From Bacteroidia bacterium (lineage in GTDB: Bacteria; Bacteroidota; Bacteroidia; Bacteroidales; CAJPTX01): a stretch of 61,251 nt of DNA. The translations under genes were made by a program, and so were the position numbers. The notes under the pieces were generated by a model. It had not been told where the DNA came from. It was given only the letters and a program-made list of their open reading frames with translations, and made no database searches. Each line of letters starts with the position of its first letter. Position 1 is the first letter of the stretch. The DNA lies in the NCBI GenBank assembly GCA_002749065.1, contig PDTX01000003.1, forward strand, positions 209,685 through 270,935, written 5' to 3'. Shown piece after piece: positions 11,161-19,382 of the stretch.

Positions 11161-11270
11161 TTAAAAATGCCGGTAATGAAAAACCTTTCTACCCAATACT
11201 CCATCCTAATAGACTGGAGAAGCTGCCCTTTTGTTCACCAAGCGGGCACCGTCCAGAGGGGCGAGACCGC

Positions 11271-11747
11271 TCATGCCTGGCCACCGCTCCCCGCCCCACC
11301 CAGCTCCCGCAGAATGCCCCGGCAACCGGCCAGCACATCGCGGTAAGTGCTTTCGAAGTCGCCGGTGTACCAGGGGTCGGCCACGTCATCCGCCCGGCCC
11401 GCGAAGGACATCAGCTTGCGCGCCCGGCCAGCATCCCCCACGATGCTCCGCAGCAGGCGGAGGTTGGACTCATCCATCACGACCACCATATCGGCCTGGG
11501 CGTACTCCTCAGGGTCTATCCGGTGGGCGCTGTGCCACGCGAAGGGCACACCGTGCTCCCGCAGCTTGGCCTTCGCCGGGCCGTACATGTCATGCCCGAC
11601 CTCCTCGAGGGACACGGCCGCGGAGCTTATCGCGAACTCATCGCCCCGCCCCGCCCGGGCCACCAGGTCCTTCATCACGAATTCGGCCATGGGCGACCGG
11701 CAGATATTCCCATGGCATACGAACACTATGCTAATCCTTTTGCTCAT
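11271..11747 (-). CDS. Low-molecular-weight protein-tyrosine phosphatase
   Basis: A cytoplasmic phosphatase of 158 residues. The P-loop CHGNICRSP starts at residue 11 (C11 nucleophile, R17), and the general-acid aspartate is in the DPWYTGDF motif (D124), both exactly as in the family. Such enzymes dephosphorylate tyrosine kinases of the capsule type, protein arginine phosphate or small substrates; no tyrosine kinase or polysaccharide cluster is next to it, so the substrate is open. It lies 148 bases from the recQ start on the same strand. Confidence 0.93.
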   Translation of the reverse strand: MSKRISIVFVCHGNICRSPMAEFVMKDLVARAGRGDEFAISSAAVSLEEVGHDMYGPAKAKLREHGVPFAWHSAHRIDPEEYAQADMVVVMDESNLRLLRSIVGDAGRARKLMSFAGRADDVADPWYTGDFESTYRDVLAGCRGILRELGGAGSGGQA

Positions 11748-11873
11748 GTTCCCAAATTCAACTCATTAACTGTCGGCACGGGTACCGCCATGCATACCGA
11801 CAGATTTCCCTGCCCTTCACGCCCCGCGCTCGAGCTGGGAAATCTCTGTCCCCGTTTGGGGCCTCATTCCTAA

Positions 11874-13070
11874 CTAGGTAAGCCCTTCTATCTCATCCTT
11901 CGAAAGGCCTGTCTCCCTGGCGATTTCGTCCAGCGGCCTGCCCATGGCAAGCATCATCCCCGCCATCTTCCGGGCGAGGTCTACCCTTTGCCGCTCGGCA
12001 GTTTCGCGCTTCTGCTCCGCGGCCTCCAGATTCCGCTCTGTGGCCTCCAGATTCCGCTCTGCGGTTTCACGCTTCTGCTCCGCGGCCTCTAGATTTCGCT
12101 CTGCGATTTCGCGCTTCCGTTCTGTGGCCTCCAAGTTTCGCTCTGTGGCCTCCAAGTTTCGCTCTGTGGCCTCCAAGTTTCGCTCTGTGGCCTCCAAGTT
12201 TCGCTCTGTGGCCTCCAGGCTGCGTTCTACAACCTCCAGATTCCGCTCCGTCGTTGCGAGGTCCTCGAGAAGGGTCTTCCCGTAGTCCTCGTAGGTGCGC
12301 TCCAGGAAGATGGAGCGGATAAGCTCATCATCGAGGGTGCCCAGATGCAGGTGGTCCACCACGGACTTCAGCCCGCCGTCCTCGTAGCGGTCGCCCTCTA
12401 TCTCCACCACATCGTTCTTATCAGCCCCGGCAATCTTCTGGATGAAGAGGTCCAGGAGCAGCTCTAGCTGGTGGTAGGCCTTGGCGTGGGTCGCGTCCGC
12501 GGGCGATGCCCCCTTCCGCCCCCTCCGCTGCTTGGCCTGCTTCTCCTCCTTGTCGACCGCGATGAGGATGTGGCAGCGGTGGGTCAGCAGCTCGACGAAG
12601 CGGCTCTTCACCTCCACGTGCCGGCCCAGTGAGTAGTCGTAGGGCAGGGTGTCGACGCGGATGATGCGCCCCTCGAACTCCGCGAGGTCGTAGCCCAGGA
12701 TGTAGATGGGGACCACCGGCAGCACGGGGTGCTTGAGCGCCTTGGTGGAGTCGAAGGCGATGGCCTCGCGAAAGCCCGAGGCGTAGTTGAGGGCGAGGTA
12801 GTTCCGGAAGCGGGGGATGGGGCTGGGGCTGCGCGACTTCTGCACCTCCACGATGACCATCTGCTCCTCGCCCTCCGGGTCGCGTATCACCGCCCGGTAG
12901 TCGAAGCGCGAGAGCGACCAGCCCTGCATGCGGAAGGGCGTCTCCTGGGGCATGGGGCTCAGGGCGACCACCTCCACGCCGAGGATGGTGGAGAGGACTA
13001 TCTTCGCAACCGCCTCATTATCCATGAGGTACTTGAAGGCCGTGTCGTACAGGGGGTTGAGGATAAGCAT
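11874..13070 (-). CDS. Rpn/PD-(D/E)XK nuclease-family protein with heptad-repeat tail
   Basis: The N-terminal 200 residues (MLILNPLYDTAFKYLMDNE, then LSRFDYRAVIRDPEG and QMVIVEVQKS) match the Rpn / PD-(D/E)XK transposase-like nuclease family; the nuclease core is D..(D/E)xK with EVQ around residue 75. The middle is a DUF-like helical segment. Residues 260-365 are a coiled coil made of the heptad LEATERN and variants. The C-terminal tail MLAMGRPLDEIARETGLSKDEI is the helical motif common at the end of this family. Rpn proteins are DNA endonucleases linked to RecA-independent recombination and, in some bacteria, to phage defence. It stands alone, with a palindromic promoter box 29 bases upstream. 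Confidence 0.82.
   Translation of the reverse strand: MLILNPLYDTAFKYLMDNEAVAKIVLSTILGVEVVALSPMPQETPFRMQGWSLSRFDYRAVIRDPEGEEQMVIVEVQKSRSPSPIPRFRNYLALNYASGFREAIAFDSTKALKHPVLPVVPIYILGYDLAEFEGRIIRVDTLPYDYSLGRHVEVKSRFVELLTHRCHILIAVDKEEKQAKQRRGRKGASPADATHAKAYHQLELLLDLFIQKIAGADKNDVVEIEGDRYEDGGLKSVVDHLHLGTLDDELIRSIFLERTYEDYGKTLLEDLATTERNLEVVERSLEATERNLEATERNLEATERNLEATERNLEATERKREIAERNLEAAEQKRETAERNLEATERNLEAAEQKRETAERQRVDLARKMAGMMLAMGRPLDEIARETGLSKDEIEGLT
12001..12260. repeat. 21-bp tandem repeat encoding coiled-coil heptads
   Basis: A 21-base unit encoding LEATERN (minus strand) repeats across this stretch. Four copies at 12121-12204 are identical (unit begins TCTGTGGCCTCCAAG on the plus strand); flanking copies are diverged. 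Because 21 is a multiple of three, copy gain or loss lengthens or shortens the coiled coil in whole heptads without breaking the frame. Confidence 0.9.
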
Positions 13071-13090
13071 GGCTATGGCTCATTTGGATG

Positions 13091-13106
13091 TACCTTTGCA
13101 AAGGTA
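13091..13106. promoter_or_regulatory. Palindrome formed by two head-to-head -7 boxes
   Basis: TACCTTTGCAAAGGTA is a perfect 16-base palindrome made of TACCTTTG on each strand. The minus-strand copy lies 29 bases before the Rpn-like gene and is a plausible promoter for it. The plus-strand copy faces the 260-base gap before the TonB receptor gene. It could also be an operator. Confidence 0.55.
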
Positions 13107-13333
13107 GGGAATTTCCCCGTACGATGTGCATGCCCCCGGGGAAATACGCCAAAGTTTGTGACGGATTGCACAGGGAAAGCCTCGCAGCATGGACTGTCCT
13201 CCTCGACCTTCCGGCGCAGCCACCCTCACCCCGTTCTGAATAGCGTCTAAATTACCCATTTAAAGACCTTAAAAATTGCTTTTTACGCAGAAAGGAAAAA
13301 GGAAAAAACCTTAGATAGAAAACGGGAATATGC
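13107..13333. other. Intergenic stretch between Rpn-like gene and TonB receptor
   Basis: No supported reading frame. The left part has GGGAATTTCCCC and, 20 bases on, CCCCCGGGGAAAT, which could pair weakly. The right part turns AT-rich (AAAGGAAAAAGGAAAAAACC) before the receptor promoter. I see no riboswitch that I recognise. Confidence 0.4.
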
Positions 13334-13341
13334 TATTTTTG
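13334..13341 (+). promoter_or_regulatory. Candidate -7 box TATTTTTG of the TonB receptor gene
   Basis: TATTTTTG fits TAnnTTTG exactly and lies 33 bases upstream of the ATG. An A-rich tract precedes it. No TTTG is found 19-23 bases further upstream. Confidence 0.55.
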
Positions 13342-13373
13342 CCACCGGATAGCAAGAAAGAAAACTTCACGAC

Positions 13374-15644
13374 ATGCGAACGACTTTCCTCGGTCTCCTG
13401 GCCCTGCTCCTACCCCTCTGCCCCCTGATGGCGCAGCCACCCAGCCAGCGCGTCACGGGGCGCATCTTCGAGATAGGCACCTCGCGCCCCCTGCCCAACG
13501 TCAGCGTGAGCCTGCGGGAGCTGCAGACCCTGAGCGACTCCCTGGGGCGGTTCAGCCTCCAGTGCGAGGCGGGCACGCACACCCTCCACCTCGAGCATGA
13601 GGACTACAACCCCGTGCCGCTCGAGCTGCGCCTCACCTCCGGCAAGGAGCTGTACGTGGAGGCGGAGATGGCCCCGAAAATCTACCAAATAGAGGGCGTG
13701 ACCGTCTCGGCCCAGCACCGGAAGGTCGGCCGCGCGAACTTCACCAGCGCCACGGTCTTCAACCCCGAGGAGGCCACCCGCTACGCCGGCTCGCTGGGCG
13801 ACCCCGCCCGTATGGTCCGCAGCTACGCCGGCATCGTGCCCGTGAACGACACCCGCAACGACATCGTCATCCGGGGCAACTCCCCCATCGGCCTGCAGTG
13901 GAAGCTCGACGGCTTCGAGATTGGCAACCCGAACCACTACGGGAGCATCGGCCAGACGGGCAATCGGGTGACCCTCCTGAACACCAACCTGCTCTCCTCC
14001 TCCACCTTCCTGACCGGGGCCTGGCCCGCGCAGCACGGCAACGCCGCCTCGGGCATCTTCGACCTCACCATGCGCGACGGCAACAGCCAGAAGTTCGAGT
14101 TCCTCGGCCAGACCGGGTGGAACGGCATCGAGGCCGGGGCCGAAGGGCCGCTCGTCAAGCGGGGCAAGGGCTCCTTCCTGGTCGACTACCGCTACTCCCT
14201 CCTCTCCCTCCTGCGCAGCCTCGGCCTCGACCTCCTCGACCCGCACTACCACGACCTCACCCTCAAGGGCAAGCTCAGCCTCGGCCCCAAGCACGACCTC
14301 CGCCTGCTCACCCTGCTGGGCCGCAGCTCCATCGAGCTTCTCAACAGCAAGCGGAACAAGCCGCTCGAGCTCGGCGACGCAGACATCAAGACCGCCTCGG
14401 CCCTCTACTTCGTGGGCCTGAGCGAGACCTACCGCCCCACCCAGCGCGCCCGCGTGGAGACCCGTGCGGCCTACACCCGCGTCGACTACCGTTTGGACTA
14501 CGCGGAGTACATCCCGAAGTACGGGAAAATCACCCAGACCTGGAGGGAGAATTCCTACGAGGACCGCCTAGCCCTCTCGGCCGACCTGCACCTCCAGCTC
14601 ACCCCCCGGGGCAACCTGGAGGCCGGGCTGAAGTTCGACCGCTACTGGATGCGCTACCGCGAGCACCAGACCGACGAGGCCACCGACCCCGGCAAGCGGG
14701 CCGTGCGCACCAACGTGAGCGACCACCTGAACCTCTACCGCGCCTACACCCAGTACCAACACCTCCTGACCAGCCGCCTCTCCCTCACCACCGGCCTGCA
14801 CGGCATGTACCTCCAGCTCAACGGGGCCAAGAGCCTGGAGCCACGCGCCGGCCTCAAGTTCTACATCACCCCCCAGCAGAGCATCGCCCTGGCCGCCGGG
14901 CTCTACGCCCAGATGCTCCCCCGCAACATCTACTTCACCGAGACGAAAGACCCCACGGGCCAAGCGTCGCAGACCAACCGCGGGCTCGACTTCATGCGGA
15001 GCCAGCATCTCAACCTCACCTACAAGCTCGCCCTGAGCAAGGGGTGGGAGCTCAAGGCCGATGGCTACATGCAGTGGCTACACGGCATACCCGTCCGGCC
15101 CGACCGGAACTTCTCCCTGCTCAACGTCGGGGCCGACGACCACATCCCCAAGCTCGACTCCCTGCGCAACGACGGCCTCGGGCGCAACATGGGCATAGAA
15201 TTCACCCTCGAGCGGCGCTTCCTCGACAGCTACTACCTCCTGCTGAGCACCACCCTCTACCGCTCGCAATTCCGCCTCACCAGCAAGCACCCCTGGCGCA
15301 GCACGGCCTTCGACGGGGGCTACATCCTCAACCTCTCGAGCGGCTACGAGTGGAAGCTCTCATCCACCTACGCGCTGATGGTCGACCTGAAGACCTCCTT
15401 CGCGGGCAACCGGCACTACGGCGAGCACTTCACCCAGAAGCTACCCCCCTACTTCCGCAACGACCTCAAGCTCTCCATGCGCGTCAACGCCCCGAGATAC
15501 CACTACATCCTGGCCGTGGACCTGCAGAACCTGACCAACCACAAGAACGTGGACTCGCGCCGCTACAACGACCTCCTCGGCAAGTACGTCACCACCTACC
15601 AGCAGGGCTTCCTGCCGATGGTGACCTTCAGCATCTACTTCTAG
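13374..15644 (+). CDS. TonB-dependent outer-membrane receptor
   Basis: A 756-residue outer-membrane receptor. It has a signal peptide cleaved after LCPLMAQ (about 22), a carboxypeptidase-regulatory-like domain (VTGRIFEIGTSRPLPNVSVSL to about residue 100), a plug domain starting near ITVSAQ-like VTVSAQHRK (about 113) with IVIRGNSP and LDGFEIGNPNHYG, and a beta-barrel ending in TFSIYF with the terminal aromatic residue needed for insertion. It resembles the shorter, non-SusC receptors used for metal or siderophore import; the ligand cannot be told. There is no SusD-like gene or TonB gene beside it. It stands alone between a promoter box and a convergent lipoprotein gene. Confidence 0.9.
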   Translation: MRTTFLGLLALLLPLCPLMAQPPSQRVTGRIFEIGTSRPLPNVSVSLRELQTLSDSLGRFSLQCEAGTHTLHLEHEDYNPVPLELRLTSGKELYVEAEMAPKIYQIEGVTVSAQHRKVGRANFTSATVFNPEEATRYAGSLGDPARMVRSYAGIVPVNDTRNDIVIRGNSPIGLQWKLDGFEIGNPNHYGSIGQTGNRVTLLNTNLLSSSTFLTGAWPAQHGNAASGIFDLTMRDGNSQKFEFLGQTGWNGIEAGAEGPLVKRGKGSFLVDYRYSLLSLLRSLGLDLLDPHYHDLTLKGKLSLGPKHDLRLLTLLGRSSIELLNSKRNKPLELGDADIKTASALYFVGLSETYRPTQRARVETRAAYTRVDYRLDYAEYIPKYGKITQTWRENSYEDRLALSADLHLQLTPRGNLEAGLKFDRYWMRYREHQTDEATDPGKRAVRTNVSDHLNLYRAYTQYQHLLTSRLSLTTGLHGMYLQLNGAKSLEPRAGLKFYITPQQSIALAAGLYAQMLPRNIYFTETKDPTGQASQTNRGLDFMRSQHLNLTYKLALSKGWELKADGYMQWLHGIPVRPDRNFSLLNVGADDHIPKLDSLRNDGLGRNMGIEFTLERRFLDSYYLLLSTTLYRSQFRLTSKHPWRSTAFDGGYILNLSSGYEWKLSSTYALMVDLKTSFAGNRHYGEHFTQKLPPYFRNDLKLSMRVNAPRYHYILAVDLQNLTNHKNVDSRRYNDLLGKYVTTYQQGFLPMVTFSIYF

Positions 15645-15688
15645 CTAGCACTTGGCCATCAGGATTTTACAGCGAAAAGGCTAAAGCG

Positions 15689-16579
15689 CTAATAGACCAG
15701 CGGCGCAACGACGCGGAAACCACGCTTGAGAAACTGGGCTGACGGCTCATCCCACACGCGGTTCCGGCTGTGGCACACCCATGCGCCCTCCGACCAGCTC
15801 CCGCCGCGCGCCACGCGGTCGATACCCCGCTCCGGGCCGGTGGGGTTCTCCACCAAGCCCTCACGCGCGCAGTCCCTATAGTACACCTTGCTGTGCCAGT
15901 CGGCGCACCACTCCTCCACGTTGCCATGCATATCGTAGAGGCCGAAGGCATTGGCCGGGTAGCTACCCACGGCGCGGGTGCGCCCCGAGATATCCTTCCC
16001 CCCCTCCCGCCACACGCTCTCGTTGAAATTCGCCTGGTCCCTCTCCAGCACATCGCCAAAGCTGTACCTCGTGCTGCCCCCCGCCCGGCAGGCGTACTCC
16101 CACTGCGCCTCGGTCGGGAGGGTCGTCCCGTGCCCCACCCAGGCGCAGAAGGCCAGGGCATCCCCGTAGGACACCCTCACCACCGGCTGCTCATCGCCCT
16201 TGAACTTCTCATCAAGCCCCGGAAAATTCGGCCCACTCTTCTTCACGGCCTCCCACTCCGCCCCGCCCTTGGCCTCCATCGCCGCGAGGAAGAGCCGGTA
16301 CTGCCGGTTGGTCACCTCCGTCTGGCTCATCCAGAAGGAGCTGAGCTGCACCGGGTGCATCGGCTTCTCGGAGTCGTCCGCCGTTGAGTCTTCGGCGGGG
16401 CTACCCATCGTGAAGGTGCCACCCTCCACCCACCGCCAGGCGATGGCCAGCTTCGCATCGGTCCTGGGCTCCTCGGTGCTTGGCTGGCTTCTACGGTTGT
16501 CCTCCTCCTGGCAGGCGGAGAAAATTGCCCCGAGCGGGAGTAGAAGCAAAAATGCAAATCCCAGGAATAGCCGTCTCAT
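15689..16579 (-). CDS. SUMF1/FGE-fold lipoprotein (formylglycine-generating-enzyme-like)
   Basis: The start is placed at MRRLFLGFAFLL, giving 296 residues with lipobox FSAC (Cys about 23); an in-frame ATG 60 bases upstream would bury the signal peptide. After a short linker comes the SUMF1 fold: WVEGGTFTMGSP, EVTNRQYRLFL, LPTEAQWEYACRAGG, YDMHGNVEEWCADW and VARGGSW near the end. True formylglycine-generating enzymes need two cysteines after the final GGS; only one (WVCHSRN) is in place here, so catalysis is doubtful. Bacteroidetes use such lipoproteins in several envelope roles, for example GldK-like proteins. A related gene lies at 55171. Confidence 0.88.
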   Translation of the reverse strand: MRRLFLGFAFLLLLPLGAIFSACQEEDNRRSQPSTEEPRTDAKLAIAWRWVEGGTFTMGSPAEDSTADDSEKPMHPVQLSSFWMSQTEVTNRQYRLFLAAMEAKGGAEWEAVKKSGPNFPGLDEKFKGDEQPVVRVSYGDALAFCAWVGHGTTLPTEAQWEYACRAGGSTRYSFGDVLERDQANFNESVWREGGKDISGRTRAVGSYPANAFGLYDMHGNVEEWCADWHSKVYYRDCAREGLVENPTGPERGIDRVARGGSWSEGAWVCHSRNRVWDEPSAQFLKRGFRVVAPLVY

Positions 16580-16652
16580 AGGCGTGTGCTTTTGGCATAG
16601 CGACAATGCTACTGGCGCAAGGTAGGGATTTTTGCGCAAACGGAGAATGGAC

Positions 16653-17423
16653 CTACTGGGCGCAGCGCCAGCTCACTACCCGCAGATTTACCCTACGCCC
16701 GTGCGCGTACGACCCATCCCCATCGAAGGGCCACACCCATTCGCTATCCAGCCCCGGCGGGGTGTACACGGTCGGAACCCGCTCCAGCTCCTCGCCGCTG
16801 GCCAGCCCGTAGTGCAGCTCCTCCACGTCCGTGATGAGCATCGCCCGTCCCTGCCGCCTCAGCAGGTCCAGATGCGACTGCTGCAGCAGCTCCCTGGCGC
16901 GTAGCATATCGGCCGGGGGGAGGGCCTGGCCGTAGCGCTCTATCAGGGGGTAGGGCAGCTGGCTCAGCAGGTTCACGCTCACCACGCCGCAAGTCGGCTT
17001 CAGCCCCAGGTCGGGCGGGTGTAGCCCCGAGATGTAGTCCACTACCCGGATGGGAGATGGAGCACCGGGGGCAAACACCCCCATCACCCCGCCCGTCATG
17101 TCCACCGTCTCGAAATGCACGTCGGGCGCATCCGCGTAGCGCTGGATAATCTGCGGCGGGTGGGCGTAGTCGTACAGCCTGAGCGACACGCCACGCTCCC
17201 GGAGCTCGTCCATGGGCACATCCAGCAGGCAGCCGCTACCGAGGACGGCGAGCTCGCCCAGCCCCTCCTCCTCGACGAAGCGGAGGATCTCCCCCTTGGT
17301 TCTGGCCCTGTGGGCATCCCAGCCCTCGCGGTTCGCGGCGTAGCGACGGGCGATACCCCGCTGGTAGGCCTGCGCCCGCTGCGAGGGGCTTTTCCCGAGA
17401 AGTCGCTGCAGCATGGCTAGCAT
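16653..17423 (-). CDS. SAM-dependent methyltransferase-like protein, unassigned
   Basis: A 256-residue protein. The start is taken at the ATG for MLAMLQRLLGKSPSQ, which has a GGGGGG purine run 8 bases upstream; the longer open frame before it is not plausible protein. The order ELAVLGSGCLLDVP (about 58), then VSLRLYDYAHPP with an acidic residue at the strand end, and VHFETVDMTGG resembles motifs I-III of class I SAM methyltransferases, and VSVNLLSQLPYP the catalytic-loop region. I cannot name a substrate. It follows lepA by 47 bases on the same strand and is probably co-transcribed with it. An alternative reading is a non-catalytic Rossmann-fold protein. Confidence 0.6.
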   Translation of the reverse strand: MLAMLQRLLGKSPSQRAQAYQRGIARRYAANREGWDAHRARTKGEILRFVEEEGLGELAVLGSGCLLDVPMDELRERGVSLRLYDYAHPPQIIQRYADAPDVHFETVDMTGGVMGVFAPGAPSPIRVVDYISGLHPPDLGLKPTCGVVSVNLLSQLPYPLIERYGQALPPADMLRARELLQQSHLDLLRRQGRAMLITDVEELHYGLASGEELERVPTVYTPPGLDSEWVWPFDGDGSYAHGRRVNLRVVSWRCAQ

Positions 17424-17470
17424 GGCATCATCCCCCCATCGCGCTCGGTTCGCCCGCTGGCACTCCGCCC

Positions 17471-19258
17471 CTAATCCATCTTCAGCACCGCCAGGAAGGC
17501 CTCCTGCGGCACCTCCACGCTCCCCACCTGGCGCATGCGCTTCTTCCCCTTCTTCTGCTTCTCCAGGAGCTTCCGCTTGCGGGTGATGTCGCCCCCGTAG
17601 CACTTGGCCGTCACGTCCTTACGCACGGCCTTGACCGTCTCGCGGGCGATGATCTTCGCCCCGATGGCCGCCTGGATGGCGATGTCGAACTGCTGGCGGG
17701 GGATTAGCTCCTTGAGCTTCTCGCACATGCGCCGCCCGAAGCTGTAGGCGTAGTCCCTGTGGATGAGCGTGCTGAGCGCGTCGACCTTCTCGCCGTTGAG
17801 CAGGATGTCGAGGCGCACCAGCGTGGCGCTCTGGTAGCCGTTCAGGTGGTAGTCGAAGGAGGCGTAGCCCCGGGAGATGCTCTTGAGCTTGTCGTAGAAG
17901 TCGAAGACGATCTCGCTCAGGGGCATATGGAACGAGAGCTCCACCCTGTCGGAGGTCAGGAAGACCTGGTTCCTGAGCGTCCCCCGCTTGTCGAGGCACA
18001 TCTTCATCACCACGCCCAGCGAATCGGAGTTCGTGATGACCTGCGCGTCAATCATGGGCTCCTCGATGCGGTCGATCTGCGTCACCTCCGGTAGGCCGCT
18101 CGGGTTGTGCACCTCGATCATCTCGCCCTGGGTGGTGTAGACCTTGTAGCTCACGTTGGGCACGGTGGTTATCACGTCCATGTCGAACTCCCGGTACAGC
18201 CGCTCCTGGACAATCTCCATGTGCAGCAGACCCAGGAAGCCGCAGCGGAAGCCGAAGCCCAGCGCGAGGGAGCTCTCCGGGGAGAAGGTCAGGCTCGCGT
18301 CGTTGAGCTGCAGCTTCTCCAGGCTCGCCCGCAGGTCCTCGTAGTCGTCCGAGTCCACGGGGTACACCCCCGCGAACACCATCGGCTTCACATCCTCGAA
18401 GCCGTCGATGGCCGCCGCGCAGGGGTTCTCCACGCTGGTGATGGTGTCGCCCACCTTCACCTCCGCCGAGTTCTTGATGCCGGAGATGATGTAGCCCACC
18501 GTCCCGGCGCTCAGCTCCTTCTCGGGGCGGAGGGTCAGGCCGATGGCCCCGATCTCGTCGGCGTGGTACTCATGCTTGGAGTTGAAGAACTTCACGTGCT
18601 CCCCGGTCCGAATCCGTCCGTTCATCACCCGGAAGTAGGCGATGATGCCGCGGAAGGGGTTGAAGACCGAGTCGAATATCAGGGCCTGGAGGGGCGCGTC
18701 GGGGTCGCCCTTGGGCGGGGGTATCCGCTGGAGGATGGCCTCCATCACCTTCTCCACCCCCTCGCCGGTGCGCGCGCTCACGGCCAGGATGTCCTCCCGC
18801 GCGCAGCCAATCAGGTCGATCACCTGCTCGGCCACATCCTCCACCTTGGCCGCGTCCATGTCGATTTTGTTGAGCACGGGGATGATTTCCAGGTCGTGGT
18901 TCAGGGCCAGGTAGAGGTTCGAGATGGTCTGCGCCTGTATGCCCTGGGTGGCATCCACCACCAGCAGGGCCCCCTCGCAGGAGGCGATGGCCCGGCTCAC
19001 CTCGTAGGAGAAGTCCACGTGGCCGGGCGTATCGATCAGGTTCAGCACGTAGCGCGTGCCCTCATGCTCGTACTCCATGCGCATGGGGTGGCTCTTGATG
19101 GTGATGCCCTTCTCGCGCTCGAGGTCCATGCTGTCGAGCACCTGCGCCATCGCATCGCGCTCGCTGATGGACTTGGTGATGTCGATCATGCGGTCGGCCA
19201 GGGTCGATTTCCCGTGGTCGATGTGCGCTATGATGCAGAAATTCCTGATGTTCTCCAT
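17471..19258 (-). CDS. lepA: Translation elongation factor 4 (LepA)
   Basis: A ribosome-associated GTPase that influences initiation and back-translocation. The 595-residue product starts at [19 protein letters not shown], with G1 at residues 11-19; the longer frame adds 13 non-conserved residues. G3 DTPGHVDF and G4 NKID are intact, followed by domain II, the EF-G-like domains III and V, and the LepA-specific C-terminal domain ([21 protein letters not shown] and [24 protein letters not shown]). The length is standard. A TATCTTTG promoter box lies 27 bases upstream. Confidence 0.97.
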   Translation of the reverse strand: MENIRNFCIIAHIDHGKSTLADRMIDITKSISERDAMAQVLDSMDLEREKGITIKSHPMRMEYEHEGTRYVLNLIDTPGHVDFSYEVSRAIASCEGALLVVDATQGIQAQTISNLYLALNHDLEIIPVLNKIDMDAAKVEDVAEQVIDLIGCAREDILAVSARTGEGVEKVMEAILQRIPPPKGDPDAPLQALIFDSVFNPFRGIIAYFRVMNGRIRTGEHVKFFNSKHEYHADEIGAIGLTLRPEKELSAGTVGYIISGIKNSAEVKVGDTITSVENPCAAAIDGFEDVKPMVFAGVYPVDSDDYEDLRASLEKLQLNDASLTFSPESSLALGFGFRCGFLGLLHMEIVQERLYREFDMDVITTVPNVSYKVYTTQGEMIEVHNPSGLPEVTQIDRIEEPMIDAQVITNSDSLGVVMKMCLDKRGTLRNQVFLTSDRVELSFHMPLSEIVFDFYDKLKSISRGYASFDYHLNGYQSATLVRLDILLNGEKVDALSTLIHRDYAYSFGRRMCEKLKELIPRQQFDIAIQAAIGAKIIARETVKAVRKDVTAKCYGGDITRKRKLLEKQKKGKKRMRQVGSVEVPQEAFLAVLKMD

Positions 19259-19284
19259 GGTCGTCTCTAGTTCCCAATTCTGCG

Positions 19285-19292
19285 CAAAGATA
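19285..19292 (-). promoter_or_regulatory. Candidate -7 box TATCTTTG of lepA
   Basis: An exact TAnnTTTG match on the minus strand, 27 bases before the lepA ATG. The -33 region has no clear TTTG. Confidence 0.5.
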
Positions 19293-19382
19293 CACAATCC
19301 CCCCGAACGCTACGCGCCTCACTCCCGGCGGGGCGAAACGGGGCGAGCGGGGCTACAAGCGCCCTCCTGGCTTGGCCGATTT

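Noticed and set aside
12001..12260. CRISPR-like repeats
   Set aside because: The 21-base units are contiguous, without spacers, and lie in frame inside a coiled-coil coding sequence.
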